Source: Spirogloea muscicola (taxonomy: Eukaryota > Streptophyta > Zygnematophyceae > Spirogloeales > Spirogloeaceae). Taken from it: a stretch of DNA of 39,708 nt. The stretch lies in contig WELB01000001.1 in the NCBI GenBank assembly GCA_009602725.1, positions 1,657,556-1,697,263 on the forward strand, in the 5' to 3' direction. The notes below the pieces were generated by a model, which ran no database searches, had not been told where the DNA came from, and saw only the letters and a list, made by a program, of their open reading frames with translations. Positions within the stretch are counted from its first letter, which is position 1. Each line of letters opens with the position of its first letter. Shown piece after piece: positions 14,301-26,100 of the stretch. The position numbers and the translations under genes are program-made.

Positions 14301-15089
14301 CATGTAAATAGCCATCAATTGCAGTAACATCAAACGGATCTGTGGTCCACTTGTCCTCGGCAACTTCCGCAACATCGTAGTGTCCACAGATGGCTACGGT
14401 CAGCTTGCTTGGATCCTGGCCCCCAGCGCCGCATGCTTGACAAAGGATTACGTATGTTTGGCTGTGAATGCTTGAGCTTGCAATTGTAAGTCAGCAGCCA
14501 AGCAAGACCACATGCAAACAAAAGCTACAGACCGCAGCACAAAGATCGACTTGACTTCTGCCAATGCGAACCTCCTAGACTGACCTGTACAATGCGGCCA
14601 AAGACAACTGGATTGGTATTTTCTACTGTGACCACAAGTTTAGCTTCTGCGCCAAGGTCTTCTAGTAGGCCCATGAGGTACTTTGCCCCCTTCCATGCCT
14701 AGTCAGACAGTACACACAAGCGCAATATGAGCTTCAGCTCATGCATCTCAACATGTGCAACACAATCACTAAAAGTATGTGACGATATCTTGTAGTGTCA
14801 ACTCCATGCCAAGTAAGAGAATCGTAAGCCAGCACCGCAATTTAGTACAAACGGTTGATACATCTGCTGCTGTGAACATGCCTGGCTACACAGCGACAGT
14901 GATGACCTGGGAAGTCACCAGAGCAGTTGCGGAATACATGACTCTGTGTCATGCACATAATATCATGATGATCTATCATACCCGATCTTGAGCAGACTTG
15001 GACTTGTCTGTACTGAATGTGCGGATGCGGACAAACTTTCTCAGCTTCTCCTCCATGAGAGCATGCTCTTCTCGACTCCCACTTGTGCA
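11330..15089 (-). other. M20 (Dug2-like) domain segment of the fusion, degenerate site
   Basis: Exons 10-21 encode a carnosinase/CNDP2-like M20 fold: DPSKLTVAICGHYDV (His924, Asp926), GRGVSDSKGP (Asp956), the dimerisation-domain His in KDLHSGTDGG, RWRNPSLSITGID, YVREGGTLPVLPFLEK, and the final NERLRWMNFVRGKEV. Compared with the family motifs MEESGS, SDNYW and DDGAH (human CNDP2 Glu166/Glu167, Asp195, His445), this protein reads MQESGS, SASGSW and TDHAAPH. The general-base Glu is Gln989, the metal Asp is Ser1017, and the C-terminal metal His is Ala1265. Peptidase activity is therefore unlikely; a scaffold role beside the amidotransferase is my inference. Confidence 0.75.
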
Positions 15090-18000
15090 CTGAGCAGCAA
15101 CAAGTACCCACTATCAGCAAGTCTGATGCAGCCAAATCTGCGAGAATATCAGGTCTATGAGTAGCCTAATAATTGCAATGATGGCCCACCAACAATTATG
15201 CAATGTCCACCCAAACAAGTTGGGGCAGACCTGGGATATTAAAGGCACACACCTAAGTGTTAACACTAGGACTTGGATTGATGACAAACTTACACCTCTC
15301 TGTAAAGTTCAAGTTTCACCAGCTGACAAACAATACCTGGCTACGAATGGTCTTGGGTGTTGGTGGGCCAAGACAAGAAGTGATGTCAGTCACGCCAACC
15401 TCCCAATATCGCACTAACCCGTCGCTGCCAGAGAGGCAGTGCACAGAAACCCATCAAGCCCAATGATGTGGCCGCTAGAGTCTTTTGGGTTACTCTTATG
15501 CTGCATTAAGTGCTAGTCAACAGCAGAAATCTCATTCTCCAAGTGTATTTTCACAACTAACAGCAGACTAGTCAAGTGGCCCATGTAAGTACCTAGAGCC
15601 AGTGAGGACACCATCCGCAGTGCAAGCGATGGAAAGAAAATTGGAGCCCTCGTAGAGAAAAATGCGCAAACATTCATACGTTACCAGGCTCCACATCCTG
15701 CCACAATGGAACTCAGGCTTCTGAGACTGATGCGAAGGACCAACAGCTGTCTGGTGACCTCACTGCAAGTTCCTTAAAAGTATTATGCATTTACATGACT
15801 GAAGGCTTCCTAGTTATATCTTCTGCAGTGCAAGAAAACATAATGCCTAATCGATTTTGGTTTAAGCTTTGGACAGTGTCTTCAATGTCAATTCAGAGGG
15901 AATAGTCAGGGAACCACTTGTGCCAGCTTGCAACGCTCAATCACCACAATCATCAGTGCATCTCGCTGGCCAAATAGAGTAAGCATCACCTTACAGTCTG
16001 GTCCACTGAAGCACTGTAAAACTCATCTCGCGATCCTGAACAGTGCATGAGCGATATGGGACTGGACACTTAATGTGCAATCTGCCTATGCTATGCAATG
16101 CAATTTGTCAACAAGCTTGCAAATAAGCTAAATCAAAGTAGCATCTGAGAGAGATGTAAAGGAGACCACTCTTTCAGGATAGAGGGTGTAAAATATAACA
16201 AAGGAATTTCCAATGTAGGAGAGAAAGACTTGCTGAAATCGGGAAATATCATACACTCACCAATAGCAAGGCCAAGGACGTCATCTGAGTGTCCTGTAAT
16301 AGTAGTGATGCAAGAGAGAGTGGCCAGGTCCCATACTCTGATGGTGTTGTCCCTTGAGCCTGCTCAGACCGAGTAAATGCCTTGAGAATCACAGCTTTGC
16401 ATACCACAATCAAGAATAGAGACATTAGTCAGAAGCGACAATAAGTCACCTTCATCCTGCTTTTGCTACAGTGCAAGGATTGAGACATAGTCAACAATAT
16501 CATTCAAACAATTCTTAACAAATATCCTGACCACTGAGGAGGCGCCCATCGCTTCTCTCGGCTTCCTGGATGGCTGCCAGGGCCATGACACCCCCTTTGT
16601 GACCATGTAATGTAGCAACACAGCAAGCAGTGGCTAAACTCCACACCTGCACATGCAAGTCTTGAATGGAATGAAGAGTGTCCCTCAGCTTAGTCGCTCG
16701 TGACTGGCAATTCTGTACAATGACATGGAGAGCCATTGCTTCAATCGAAGGCATAAGGCAATGCTAGGGATTTGCCCGCATTTTACGCCATGCTGACCTT
16801 GACAAAACCATCGCCAGCCCCACTGCAGAGGAAGGGGTTGCACATCACAAGTGCATACACCCGGCTGCAGTGACCCATCCTCTCAGTGTCAGTCAGAACC
16901 AGCGTCGGCTCTGTGCTTGTACACGACGATTCAGGGAGCCACCGAGGACGTAAAGGAGATGTGCCTGATGACCTCTGCCCTTCACTGTAAGAGGTCAAAG
17001 GCTCTGCAAGTACAAGCTGAGCGCCGGCCTTGTTGAAGAAGGCCTCCCTTTCATGGGGAGGAATGGTCATGGATCCCACCTTCTCTAGTAGAGGGTGGAT
17101 TTTGGCAGAGTTCCATCTTTCCAAATTACCGAGTACAGGCGTCTCTTCGTGTCCATTAGGCAACGCTGTGCTCTCAGCATTGACAGGCAGAACGGGGCTC
17201 ACAAATGTCTTCGACCTCTCAAGCTCCTGATCTGCTTTGACTACCTGTGCATGGCTGTGACTCCCCTGTATCCGACCAATACCACTAGCAGTCTGACTTA
17301 CATTAGTGCTCGACTGAAGCGCGCAGTCCCCATTCTCTCTTGGACTTTTTGCTGCTTCATCTAGCACCTCAGTGGAGTCTCCCTGCAGTGGTGCAGACGA
17401 GCTGGAAGCTCCACTGATTTGGCCAGGTCTGTCAGCCCCTCTGGCGACAACCTCCTTGGTAGTGACGCCCCTGCGATTGCAGCGTATGATGGACGTGCCG
17501 GCTGGGCCAGCCACTGCTCGTCCCTGCGCAAGTGCCAGCGCGAACACGTCCCCGTCCGAGTGCCTGAGGCTTGAGAGCAGCTTGAAGGATGCCATGTCCC
17601 AGATCTTCACGACCCTGGTGCTCGAGCTGTACAGGAGTCCATTGTGGACGTTCAGCGAGAAGATGGTCTGACTATGGCCATTCAGCTCCTTCACGCAGCG
17701 GAACTCCTTGAGGTCGTACAGCCAGATGACGCCTTCCTGTGAGCCCGAGACGACCTTCTTGCCATCGACCGCCAGCGCCAGCACGGGCGATCCATGCCCA
17801 GTCATGGTGTGACGAGGAGAGGTCACGAGAGGCACATCTGCAGGTGGAAGAATTGCCCCAGGCTCCTTCTTAAGTGAGATCTTCAATGAGGTGGAAGAGC
17901 AGCTTGCGAGGGCCTTGAAACTGCGAGATATGTCCCGCTGCACTGCAGGTGGCGCTCCTATTGGTACCAATATGAGGTCGACGAATTCTCCCTTGAAGCG

Positions 18001-19684
18001 AGTCATGACCACCATGGTGTTGCGGGGAACCTGCAAACAACACCACGACAGGATGAGATGAGCAAGAGCTAGCCAGACCAATGGGCAACCTCCAATACTG
18101 TCATGGCTTTGTTGTTGACTGCGTGGTCTCTACCAACTGCAGCTTACGTACCATGCAACTCAGTTGTGGTGGCCTCTAGAGGGACAAGTGGTATGTCTCA
18201 GACCTGTATCCAATCAGCACTCTCATCTGTGAGAGGCTCTGATGCAACGATTCCAAGAAGGCCACGTCGGTCTGAGTATTTTACGAAGTACTCATTGCTC
18301 TTCCTGTTCGCACACTCGAACTTGGAGCCAGAAGCATAATACAAAGAGGCCCCTGGTTCCCCAACAATATTGGTGTAACGGGTTGAGACGACTGTCTTTC
18401 CATCAGAAACGACAAAGTTCAATAGGCTTTCCTCCTGACCAAGGCCAGCCTCTGAACATATGCGATTTATGAGGTCGATTGTCGCGTTCATCTTTGCCAC
18501 CAACTCCTCTGCCAATCGCACATAACGCTGTCAGCCTACAAGCCGAAGCTCTGACTTCGCTCTGACTGCGAGACAGCACAATGTCAACTAGTGAAAGTAA
18601 GAAGAGAAGCAGTACTGGCCTTTTCACACTGCTGCAAATCTGACAAGAAGCTGCTGCGGCTTCTAGATGTCAGACTCTTGCCTGACAGTGTCTAGAGAGC
18701 TCAAACTTCCTCACACCCACTCTGCTGAGAGACACTACTTAAGGAACAATTCACACTTACCAGGTGGGAGCTCAATCATAACATCATCGATGTTGTTGAG
18801 GAAGAGCGCAAAACAGATGCCCGAGTCAGACTCAAAGCTGGGACACTGCTCATAAACATCATCACGGAGTGTATCTAAGAGCCGACGCCGGACGAGGTTG
18901 AAGCCCCCCACACCACCGTTGTGCATCCATAAGTACCTCCCGCAGACAAAGGGCTGCAGCAAACACACTTCTACACGTTAGTACCCTGACAATTTGCTGC
19001 AGTTCCCTGTCCATCTAGGCACACCGTCACGTGGTTATCTTGGGCTAGAACCTGACTTATTTCCATGCAGCACCCACTCTGACAGATAAGTCCTATGCCT
19101 TGAACCTTCAAAGTAGTTGCAGGTACAAACAGCTGGGCTTCTACTTCTGACACATGAACAATGTGCTGCCATGGGCGCATTGCTGCGTGCAACTTCCAAG
19201 CCTGCTTCTACATGCACGCTGTTATTCGTGCACGAAACTCTTGCATAATAGCAGCCCAAGAGAAGGCCCTGAATCAGAGCCCCAAAGGGCTGCGACAAAT
19301 ACACCCCTCCTGACTTGCTCAAGTGCAGCAAGTGGCCAAGCGGCGGGGCCTCACCTGGCAATTGGAGTCGCTTACGGGGATGCCCGGGTAGGCGGCGCGG
19401 ACGTGCGCGAAGATGAGCGGCGAGACGATCTTGTTGGCCAGGCGCTCGAGGTTGCGGTTGTTCCACGCGGGCTGGATGGACGAGAACATGCAGGGCGTTG
19501 GGTCGCCATGCTGCCGCGCCTCGGGCGAGTACCAGCCGATGCCGAAGCCGTCGCCATTGAGGTACCCGTGGCCCGTCAGCCGCTCCTTGGCGTCGTACGA
19601 CTGCCGCGTGAGCGAGCGCGAGGGCTTGGTCACCAGGTCCGCCAACAGGCAGGGCGTGCCGAGATACGCCATGAAGCGGCACAT
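11330..19684 (-). CDS. Dug3-Dug2 fusion: class II amidotransferase + WD40 + M20 domain
   Basis: Predicted glutathione gamma-glutamyl-bond cleaving enzyme, by homology with the yeast Dug2-Dug3 complex, in one polypeptide of 1293 residues. Twenty-one phase-consistent exons: 19355-19684, 18761-18953, 18204-18508, 16798-18030, 16532-16646, 16261-16359, 15990-16035, 15593-15697, 15337-15424, 14982-15089, 14585-14698, 14245-14415, 13955-14029, 13647-13729, 13236-13417, 13001-13083, 12714-12857, 12349-12485, 11940-12017, 11545-11656, 11330-11410. Residues 1 to about 320 are a class II GATase: nucleophile Cys2 (MCRFMAYLG), GDGFGIGWY, FAHVRAA, YLWMHNGG, ending ADWIQ/VPRNTMVV. WD40 repeats follow at about 345-480 and 660-838 (VKIWDM, RVWDL, RMWSL, RYWEV) around a low-complexity linker. 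Residues 839-1293 are an M20 domain with GHYD and GRGVSDSKGP, but with active-site losses (Q989, S1017, A1265). Shares its upstream region with GrpE. Domain identity is firm; substrate is inferred. Confidence 0.88.
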
Positions 19685-20406
19685 GGCGGCGGCGGGCCCG
19701 TCGCGGGCCCCGCGGCCGCGGAGGATTCGCCCGGCGCCCCGTCAGAGCTCGGCGCGTAGCTCCACGGCGATCTCATGTGCGGCTGCGGGGGCCAGCGCAG
19801 GCGCCCCCGGTGGCGGCTGCTGGCCAGGATCGCTGGGGCCACAATATGGAAGCCGGAGGGCCGTCCCGAGTCCGTCAGCTTGGCGCCGCTCAGCCAGCGC
19901 CGTCGCCGAGAGCCTCAGCTGCGGAGGGCCGCGGGCGCCGCGCCCGCGCAGCCAGGGCCGCCGCCGTCTCCGCCGCGGCAGCTGCAATGCCCCGGCGCCA
20001 TGGANCGTCGTCACGGAGTCTAACGTAACCGGCTAGTCACCGTTGGCCCCCGGTCCCTGTCGGACGCCGCCGTGGCGCCGAGTCGTGGCAGCGCCAGGTC
20101 CGACGTGGCGTCCCACGTGGAGTCTACGTGGAGGTCTAGAACCCCCTCAAAACCCCCCCACGCTACCGCTCCATGCACCAGCCCGAGCTGCCACACAGCT
20201 CCTGGAGAAGCTCGCGGCCCCCTCCCTCCAGCTCGCGCTCTGGGCGCCCACCAGACGCCATCGCCCCGGGGCAAGCCCCTCTGCTCTGCGCTCCAGCTGC
20301 CGCTCGCCCACGTCTCGGCGCACCAGCGCGGCTCCACTCGGCTCGCTGCCTCCGCAGTCTCTGAGCCCACGTCGGAGCCGCCGCCGGCGTTGCCACAGTG
20401 GTCGCC
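19685..20406. promoter_or_regulatory. Bidirectional promoter between fusion gene and GrpE, with G-box
   Basis: A 722-bp divergent intergenic region between start codons at 19684 (minus) and 20407 (plus). It is GC-rich and carries a CACGTG G-box at 20114-20119 flanked by two further ACGT cores (about 20103 and 20126), typical bZIP/bHLH targets in plants and algae. I saw no clear heat-shock element or TATA box. A single N at 20005 marks unresolved sequence. Long open frames here (for example near 19413-20036 plus) are GC-driven and overlap the first fusion exon antisense. Confidence 0.5.
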
Positions 20407-22257
20407 ATGGCCGCTCCGGGCCGGCTGGCCCGCTCGCTCCTGTGGCGGGGCTGCTGCCGGCTGGCCGCCCCGCTGGCCGAGGCCTCGCCGGCGGCGCCGC
20501 AACCGCTTCCGGCCCGCACGTTGCGGCTCACGCCTTCACCACCTTTTTGGCGACCCCAGGTGCAGCTCATTCCCCACGATGTTTTTTCAGTGGCGCAAGC
20601 TGCGCCACGCGCTTTGCATACCACTGTGCTGTGTGATCGCATGTTCGGTCGTGCGTAGCCATTCAAGCACCTGAGATCCTGATCCCATGGGCGTCCGTGG
20701 AAGCTGGCCTGGCTCCGGCACCGCTGACTTGTGTCGCACGCATCCGCGTCGGGGTGCCGAAGGCTGGAACTCGTGCTGCAGCGGCGCTGCCGCTTCTAGA
20801 CGAGCCGCTGCGGGGCTGGCGCTCGGCTCTGCACACGGCGGGCTTCTCTACAGAGGGGTCAGCTGGCAGCGGAGCCCCCAAGGAGGGCGGCGCTGGGGCT
20901 AGCCCGCATGAGCAACGTCCAGTGGAAGGTGCGCACACGACGCCGGACATGGAGCAGGAGAGGGTGGAAGAGGGGGCTGGAGAGGCTGAGGGGGAGGCAG
21001 GGCCGCAGGACGGAAGCGCGGCAGCCCCGCCGCCGAGCTTCACGTTCATGGGCCGCGAGATCTCACAGCAGCTGACTAAGGAGGATCTCATCGTCACGCT
21101 AGGCGAAGCGGACGCGCTCCTCAAGGTGCGCCGTTGCCTTGACAGCAGTACTGCTACCTCTGGAGTCGAGCACTCGTACTGCGCGAGCCAAGCTCGATTG
21201 TCTGACTCTCAGAATGCTCATGTGCTTGCTTAAGCAACGCAGCTGCAGTGCGCACCATGCTCACCCACGGGCCCTGTGCCTGACTGCGTCATAAGCGCCC
21301 CGGCCTGCATGGTGCAGGTGAAAGACGAGCAGCTCCAGAAGCTCAAGGACACCCTTCTGCGACTGTATGAGGAGATGGAGGACTTGCGCAACCGCACGAA
21401 GCGCGAGATGGAGCTGACTAAGAAGTATGCTATCCAGGTGTGGAGGTCGGCGCCCTAACGGCTAACCATCTTCTTGTGCGGTCAGCTAGCAGCCTTGTCT
21501 CGACAAGGCATTGGTAATACTGGGTTTAATGTTACCAATGGTGTTACCACCTCACCGTGTGGCTCCAACTCAGGACTTTTCGAAGGCTCTGCTGGACGTT
21601 GCTGACAACCTGAGCCGGGCTAAGGAGACAGTGCCAGCGGACCAGCTCAAGGATGGGCTGCCACTGGAGGAGGAGCAAAAGTCTGTGAAGCTACTCAAGT
21701 CCCTCTACCTGGGCGTGGACATGACCGAGAAGCAGCTGCTGCAGGTCGTGCCTTGCCGGCTCAGGCTCGCTGCAGAGGGGTCTTGCCATGTATTGATGGA
21801 GTGACGGTGCTTGCAACTTGGGTTGGCTGCTGATCTGAAGCCCTCTGTGGTCATGGCTGTGGCCCCACCACTTTCAGGTCTTCTTGAGATTTGGCATCTC
21901 CCGCTTTGTGCCGCTTGGCGAGCCCTTTGATCCACACTTGCACAATGCACTATTTGAGATCGACGATCCGACCAAAGTCCCAGGCATGGTTGCCCATGTA
22001 ATCAAGGTGCTGCAGACGGGACCCCTTTACAAACTGCTGCGTCGGTGCTGGTTTGTTGAGGTGCAGGCTTTGTTTCTTTACTTGTTGTCTTCTGCGTTGG
22101 TGAGAGCTGCTCAAGCACTCGTATACTCCTTGCATCAAGCCTGGCAAGTTGTCCAGCTCTTACCTTTGCCGGCATTGCATTGCAGCCTGGATACACGCTG
22201 GGGGACCGCGTGCTCCGTGCGGCAGATGTGGGGATCGTCAGGAAGCATGAAAGCTGA
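20407..22257 (+). CDS. GRPE: GrpE nucleotide exchange factor, mitochondrial (Mge1-like)
   Basis: Nucleotide exchange factor that releases ADP from Hsp70 (DnaK-type) in the organelle. Six exons with matching phase: 20407-20559, 20676-21125, 21318-21437, 21574-21744, 21878-22006, 22186-22257, about 364 residues. The N-terminus (MAAPGRLARSLLWRG) is Arg/Ala-rich without acids, fitting a mitochondrial presequence; residues about 90-170 are an acidic low-complexity stretch. The GrpE core follows: coiled-coil helix (RNRTKREMELTKKYAIQDFS with ALLDVADNLSRA), the MTEKQLLQVFLRFGI turn, and the beta domain with FDPHLHNALFEI, PGYTLGDRVLRAADVGIV. Length exceeds bacterial GrpE (about 200) because of the presequence and acidic spacer. 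The exon 2 acceptor (20674-20675) is the least certain. ATG 20407 has a good GCC-ATGG context. Confidence 0.9.
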
Positions 22258-23105
22258 GGGGCAGGGTGCTCGATTCCAGTTGGGAAGCCATTTGGGATGC
22301 CAGTTGCGCATCTTTAGAAGGACAGTCAGCTGCCAGCTGCCAACTGGCCTCACAAGTTCACTTCACCAGCTTCTCTGGCTCTTCAGGGGCCATCATTCCT
22401 CCTTGTTCACCTGAAGGAAAGGGATTACAGCGTAGTCAGAGTTGGTAAAGAAGGTAAGCCGGCAGGCGGAGCAGTATAGTAACATTAGGCAGCACGTGGA
22501 TGCTGTGAGGATGACACCCAGTCTGTCAGGCACCCACAGTTTAAGTTTTGACACCCTGCAGGCTCCTCATTCTTTTGAAGTTGTACAGCCGGCTACAACA
22601 AGCTCTTGCATGTTCCTCCATCTAGCTCTGCAGAGGTGTCCACGCTCTTCTGTGTCTGCTTGATGGTACCAGTGCGCATAGGAGTTACGACACCCCAAAG
22701 TGCTATGCATGATGACGCAACTCCTCTTGCCTGCGCTACTGCCCATGCCACTCTGTTGCAAGCTCCAAGCCGCTGACAGTGGCTGACTTTCGCATCTAGG
22801 ATTGGTCAGTGGCAGATGCCGCCCTGAAAGTGGTAGGCGCCAGGTCCATCATTCGGATACAGTTGGAACTATCTCTTGAGATACATGCCATGTTCATTAT
22901 CACCAGAAGTCATATTGCGCTCACTGAGTAGTAGAAGGTGCAAATGGACAAGCCTTGCATCGCGCTTATTGAGAAGTAGAATCTGCAGATGAACGAGCTT
23001 TGTAGTGGTGCAATGGTGGCATCCCGGCAAAGCATGCCGCTATTTTTCAATGTTTGAACAGCGTGTCACATCTAAGGGTCGACAGTGTGCTGAGCTACAT
23101 CTAAG
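22258..23105. other. Intergenic between convergent GrpE and amylase-like genes
   Basis: Holds both 3' UTRs. No supportable frame. At 22915-23005 there are two adjacent imperfect copies of a 45-46 bp unit beginning (T)GCGCT-A-TGAG-AGTAGAA. No RNA gene recognised. Confidence 0.4.
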
Positions 23106-26100
23106 TCAAGCCAATTTGCATTTCTGCCAGATGCAGAAATCCTGCCCTGATGCCGCGACCTCCCACTCAGGACCTGCATAGGCTTGCAGAAGATGAGCTA
23201 CAGTCTGGCTTAATCAAAGGCAATGCATGTGCATCCTAGCTTTAAGGACGTTACTCAAGTTCGCATACTTTTAACAGCAGAGGATCTCACAATAGGTGCT
23301 TTAAGTGTATCAGTATTCTTCTACCTGGTTCTGTTCCACGCATATCAAATGAAGGCCCAATCTTCACAATGACACCCTGAAAGGCATCCTGCTTGTTGAC
23401 ATTGTCTCCAACTCTAGCAACATAAAGGTCTGGATGACACGTCAATATCTTCACTCCACTTCGTGCATGAAGCTTGTTACGATGCCTGATCTGAACGAGT
23501 GGCACAATCTCGTCCTGCAAGCAAGCAGAAGGTCTGGGTTAGCAGACAAATAATGTAATGTTGTACAATAAGACATGACAGAAAATACGAACGTTGCATG
23601 CCAATAAGCAGCTGCCTAACAAGTCATGCTATTTTCTGTCATGTTATGCCACAATGTGCCACAAGAGCCATGACTGACCTTCAACTTCCAGTCATACAAG
23701 TGATCCCAAAACACACAGGGGGTGCCTGGGTGCGTGAGAATGTATGCATACCTGCATTACAGATGATTTGTGGTCAGCGAAGCAGCACTGACATGAACAG
23801 TGACTTACTTCTACAGTATTTTCGAGATTCAATAAATTTAACGGATTTCATAGTTAAGCACAAAGAATGACAAAACCTGGCACAATTGTTTCGAAGTCTA
23901 CTTGGATGTGCTAATACAACAGCAGTGTAATTGCAGAGAGTGATGCTATTCAGTACAAGTCCTTGATCTTGTAATGCGACTCTTGCGCAAACAGCAGCAC
24001 GACAGTGTGGGGCACCATTTGCTGCTAGTAGTGCATGCTACAGACTGGCAAGACATGCCTCCCACTGACAGCCAAAGGATACCTCAAGAACCTCAACAAA
24101 TTACCCTCTCATCACGCCCCATGCAGGGAAGGGCCAATGTTGTGGTACTGATCCAGTGGAGTGGTTGTCAACAAAGGTCACAGCCTGCAGTGGGCCAATG
24201 CATAAGTCCCAGCTGAGAGCAGCTGTATCTCAGACTGGGACCCTGCAGATGTTGAGCTCCTTCCAGGTCTGTCTGGTAGAAGACAGACCTTGCCAGGCCA
24301 CCACCCTATAACACCAGGAGGTCGCCCTTTGGGATCAATCAACCTCCAGTACTCGCAGCGATCCACAGCTTGCTGCAGTATACCCTGGGGCAATACAGAT
24401 ACCTGTCTGATGTGAGCTCAACATAATCAAAACTCCAATGAGCCCGCTCAAGACCAGCCCTTTCATGCCTTTTTGACACAAGTGCGAGCAGACCTTGGTA
24501 GTGTAGTCAAAAACTGAAGCTGTGCCTCTTGTAGCCTTCACCCAATTGCAAAGTTCCTGCCTATGTTGATCTGCAGGCCAACATTGCAAATCTACATCAG
24601 GGTCACATCATGTGACTGGAGCTGCTGCTGTAAAGACCTTTCAGATTTCATCTTCTCTCTTCAGTGTCCTCCCACACTTTTGGGTCGGTGACTGATATAT
24701 CAATCAGTTAATGTGCTTAAGTTTTTGCAGGTGTGTCAGATCTGACCTTGGTCATACTCTAGTTGGGGACCATTGTACCGCATGTTATTCCACACATCTC
24801 CCAAGGCGTACGCTGGAGAAGTTGCTTGACAATACCTACAGGGGTTGCCACAGATTCCAAAATTCACACAATAACTCAATTTCAGATCCCTGCTTATGAG
24901 ACGTAATCAGATTGTGCCATTTAGCTGTTAGACATGGCTGTCGGTGCTTGTCAGCTCTGAGAGCCACAAAGGAAGCCTGCTAAATGCTAACGTCTGTGCA
25001 ATCTGCCTCCAATACCAGCGCAGGCAACGGGCTTGGTTGCAATCGGTCTCACATGTACACAGCAATTGGATCAAAGGCCTTGGCCAAATCAAAGCACCAT
25101 GCCTGCCAGATTGTGACATTGAGGTTTGTCAGACAAGGGGATCAGCACTTGAGGCTTTCGCTTTTGTAGTGATAGATGCCATTGATGCACAAAATCATGG
25201 ATGCAGCTATATTGCCAACAATGAGGTACTGCTTGCAAGCCCTTACATCAAAACCCACAGTCTTCCTCAGCCACGCGAGCCAGCCGCTAGCATCACTGTG
25301 AACGATGGGATCAGAATGATCTATCACAGTGTGCGTCCCAAAGGCCTCTCCTTGCTTATCCTCCAAGGTCTCAGGCGGCTTGCCACTACCTTGTAAGCAG
25401 GATTCCCAGTCGAAGTTCTGACCAGGCAAATGCAACGGAGAGTCCTCATAAGGCAGGTCAGTATGATTGCACCTTGTAGAGTCCGATGAGAAGAGACTCT
25501 CCAAAACGATCTGTGTATGTTGAGCTGGTGAAGCTTGGCTTACCTCGTCCCATGTGTGTGCAGCTTGTTTCCATATCAGGTGGTCATCTGGTAGTTGGTT
25601 GTTATGTCTGTTTATAACAAGTTCTACACATGCTCGGACCCGTTGTTTGTGTAACTTGGAAAGGAGGGACCTCAGGTGCTCTTCTGATCCATAAGCAGTA
25701 TTGAGATCATAATATTTGGTTGGTGCAAAACCTGCACATAGCTGTCCTTTGAGAATGACACGAAGTCATGCAATGCATTCTGAGAAGGCAGTAGGCAAGC
25801 ATGTCCGTTAGAGGCAAACAAGCAAGACGAGGACCCACCCTGAGTATCCGAGGAGACACAGCATGGGGGAAGGATGAAATCAGTGAAGCCACAAGCAGCC
25901 AGATCGTCCACTGCATCCTCCAGGACCTGAGGACGGGGCGAGCAGATCACATCACATCAGATCACCTGCTTTGAGCAGATGCAAGCCAAGGTGTAAAGCA
26001 GCATGGTCAAGAGAGCAATCCTGGCACTCACAGCGTAGAAGCTCTTCCCGTGATGGTTGTGTATGCTGGAAGCCCAAGAGAAAGTTTGCAGCAGGCAGAC

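Noticed and set aside
19413-20036. 207-codon plus-strand frame crossing the N at 20005
   Set aside because: Antisense to the first exon of the fusion gene and GC-driven; no motif.
24928-25050. Alternative amylase exon ([11 protein letters not shown]) that would keep a Glu at motif III
   Set aside because: Its exit phase does not fit the next exon, whereas exon 24747-24835 fits both phases and reads [12 protein letters not shown], matching the family.
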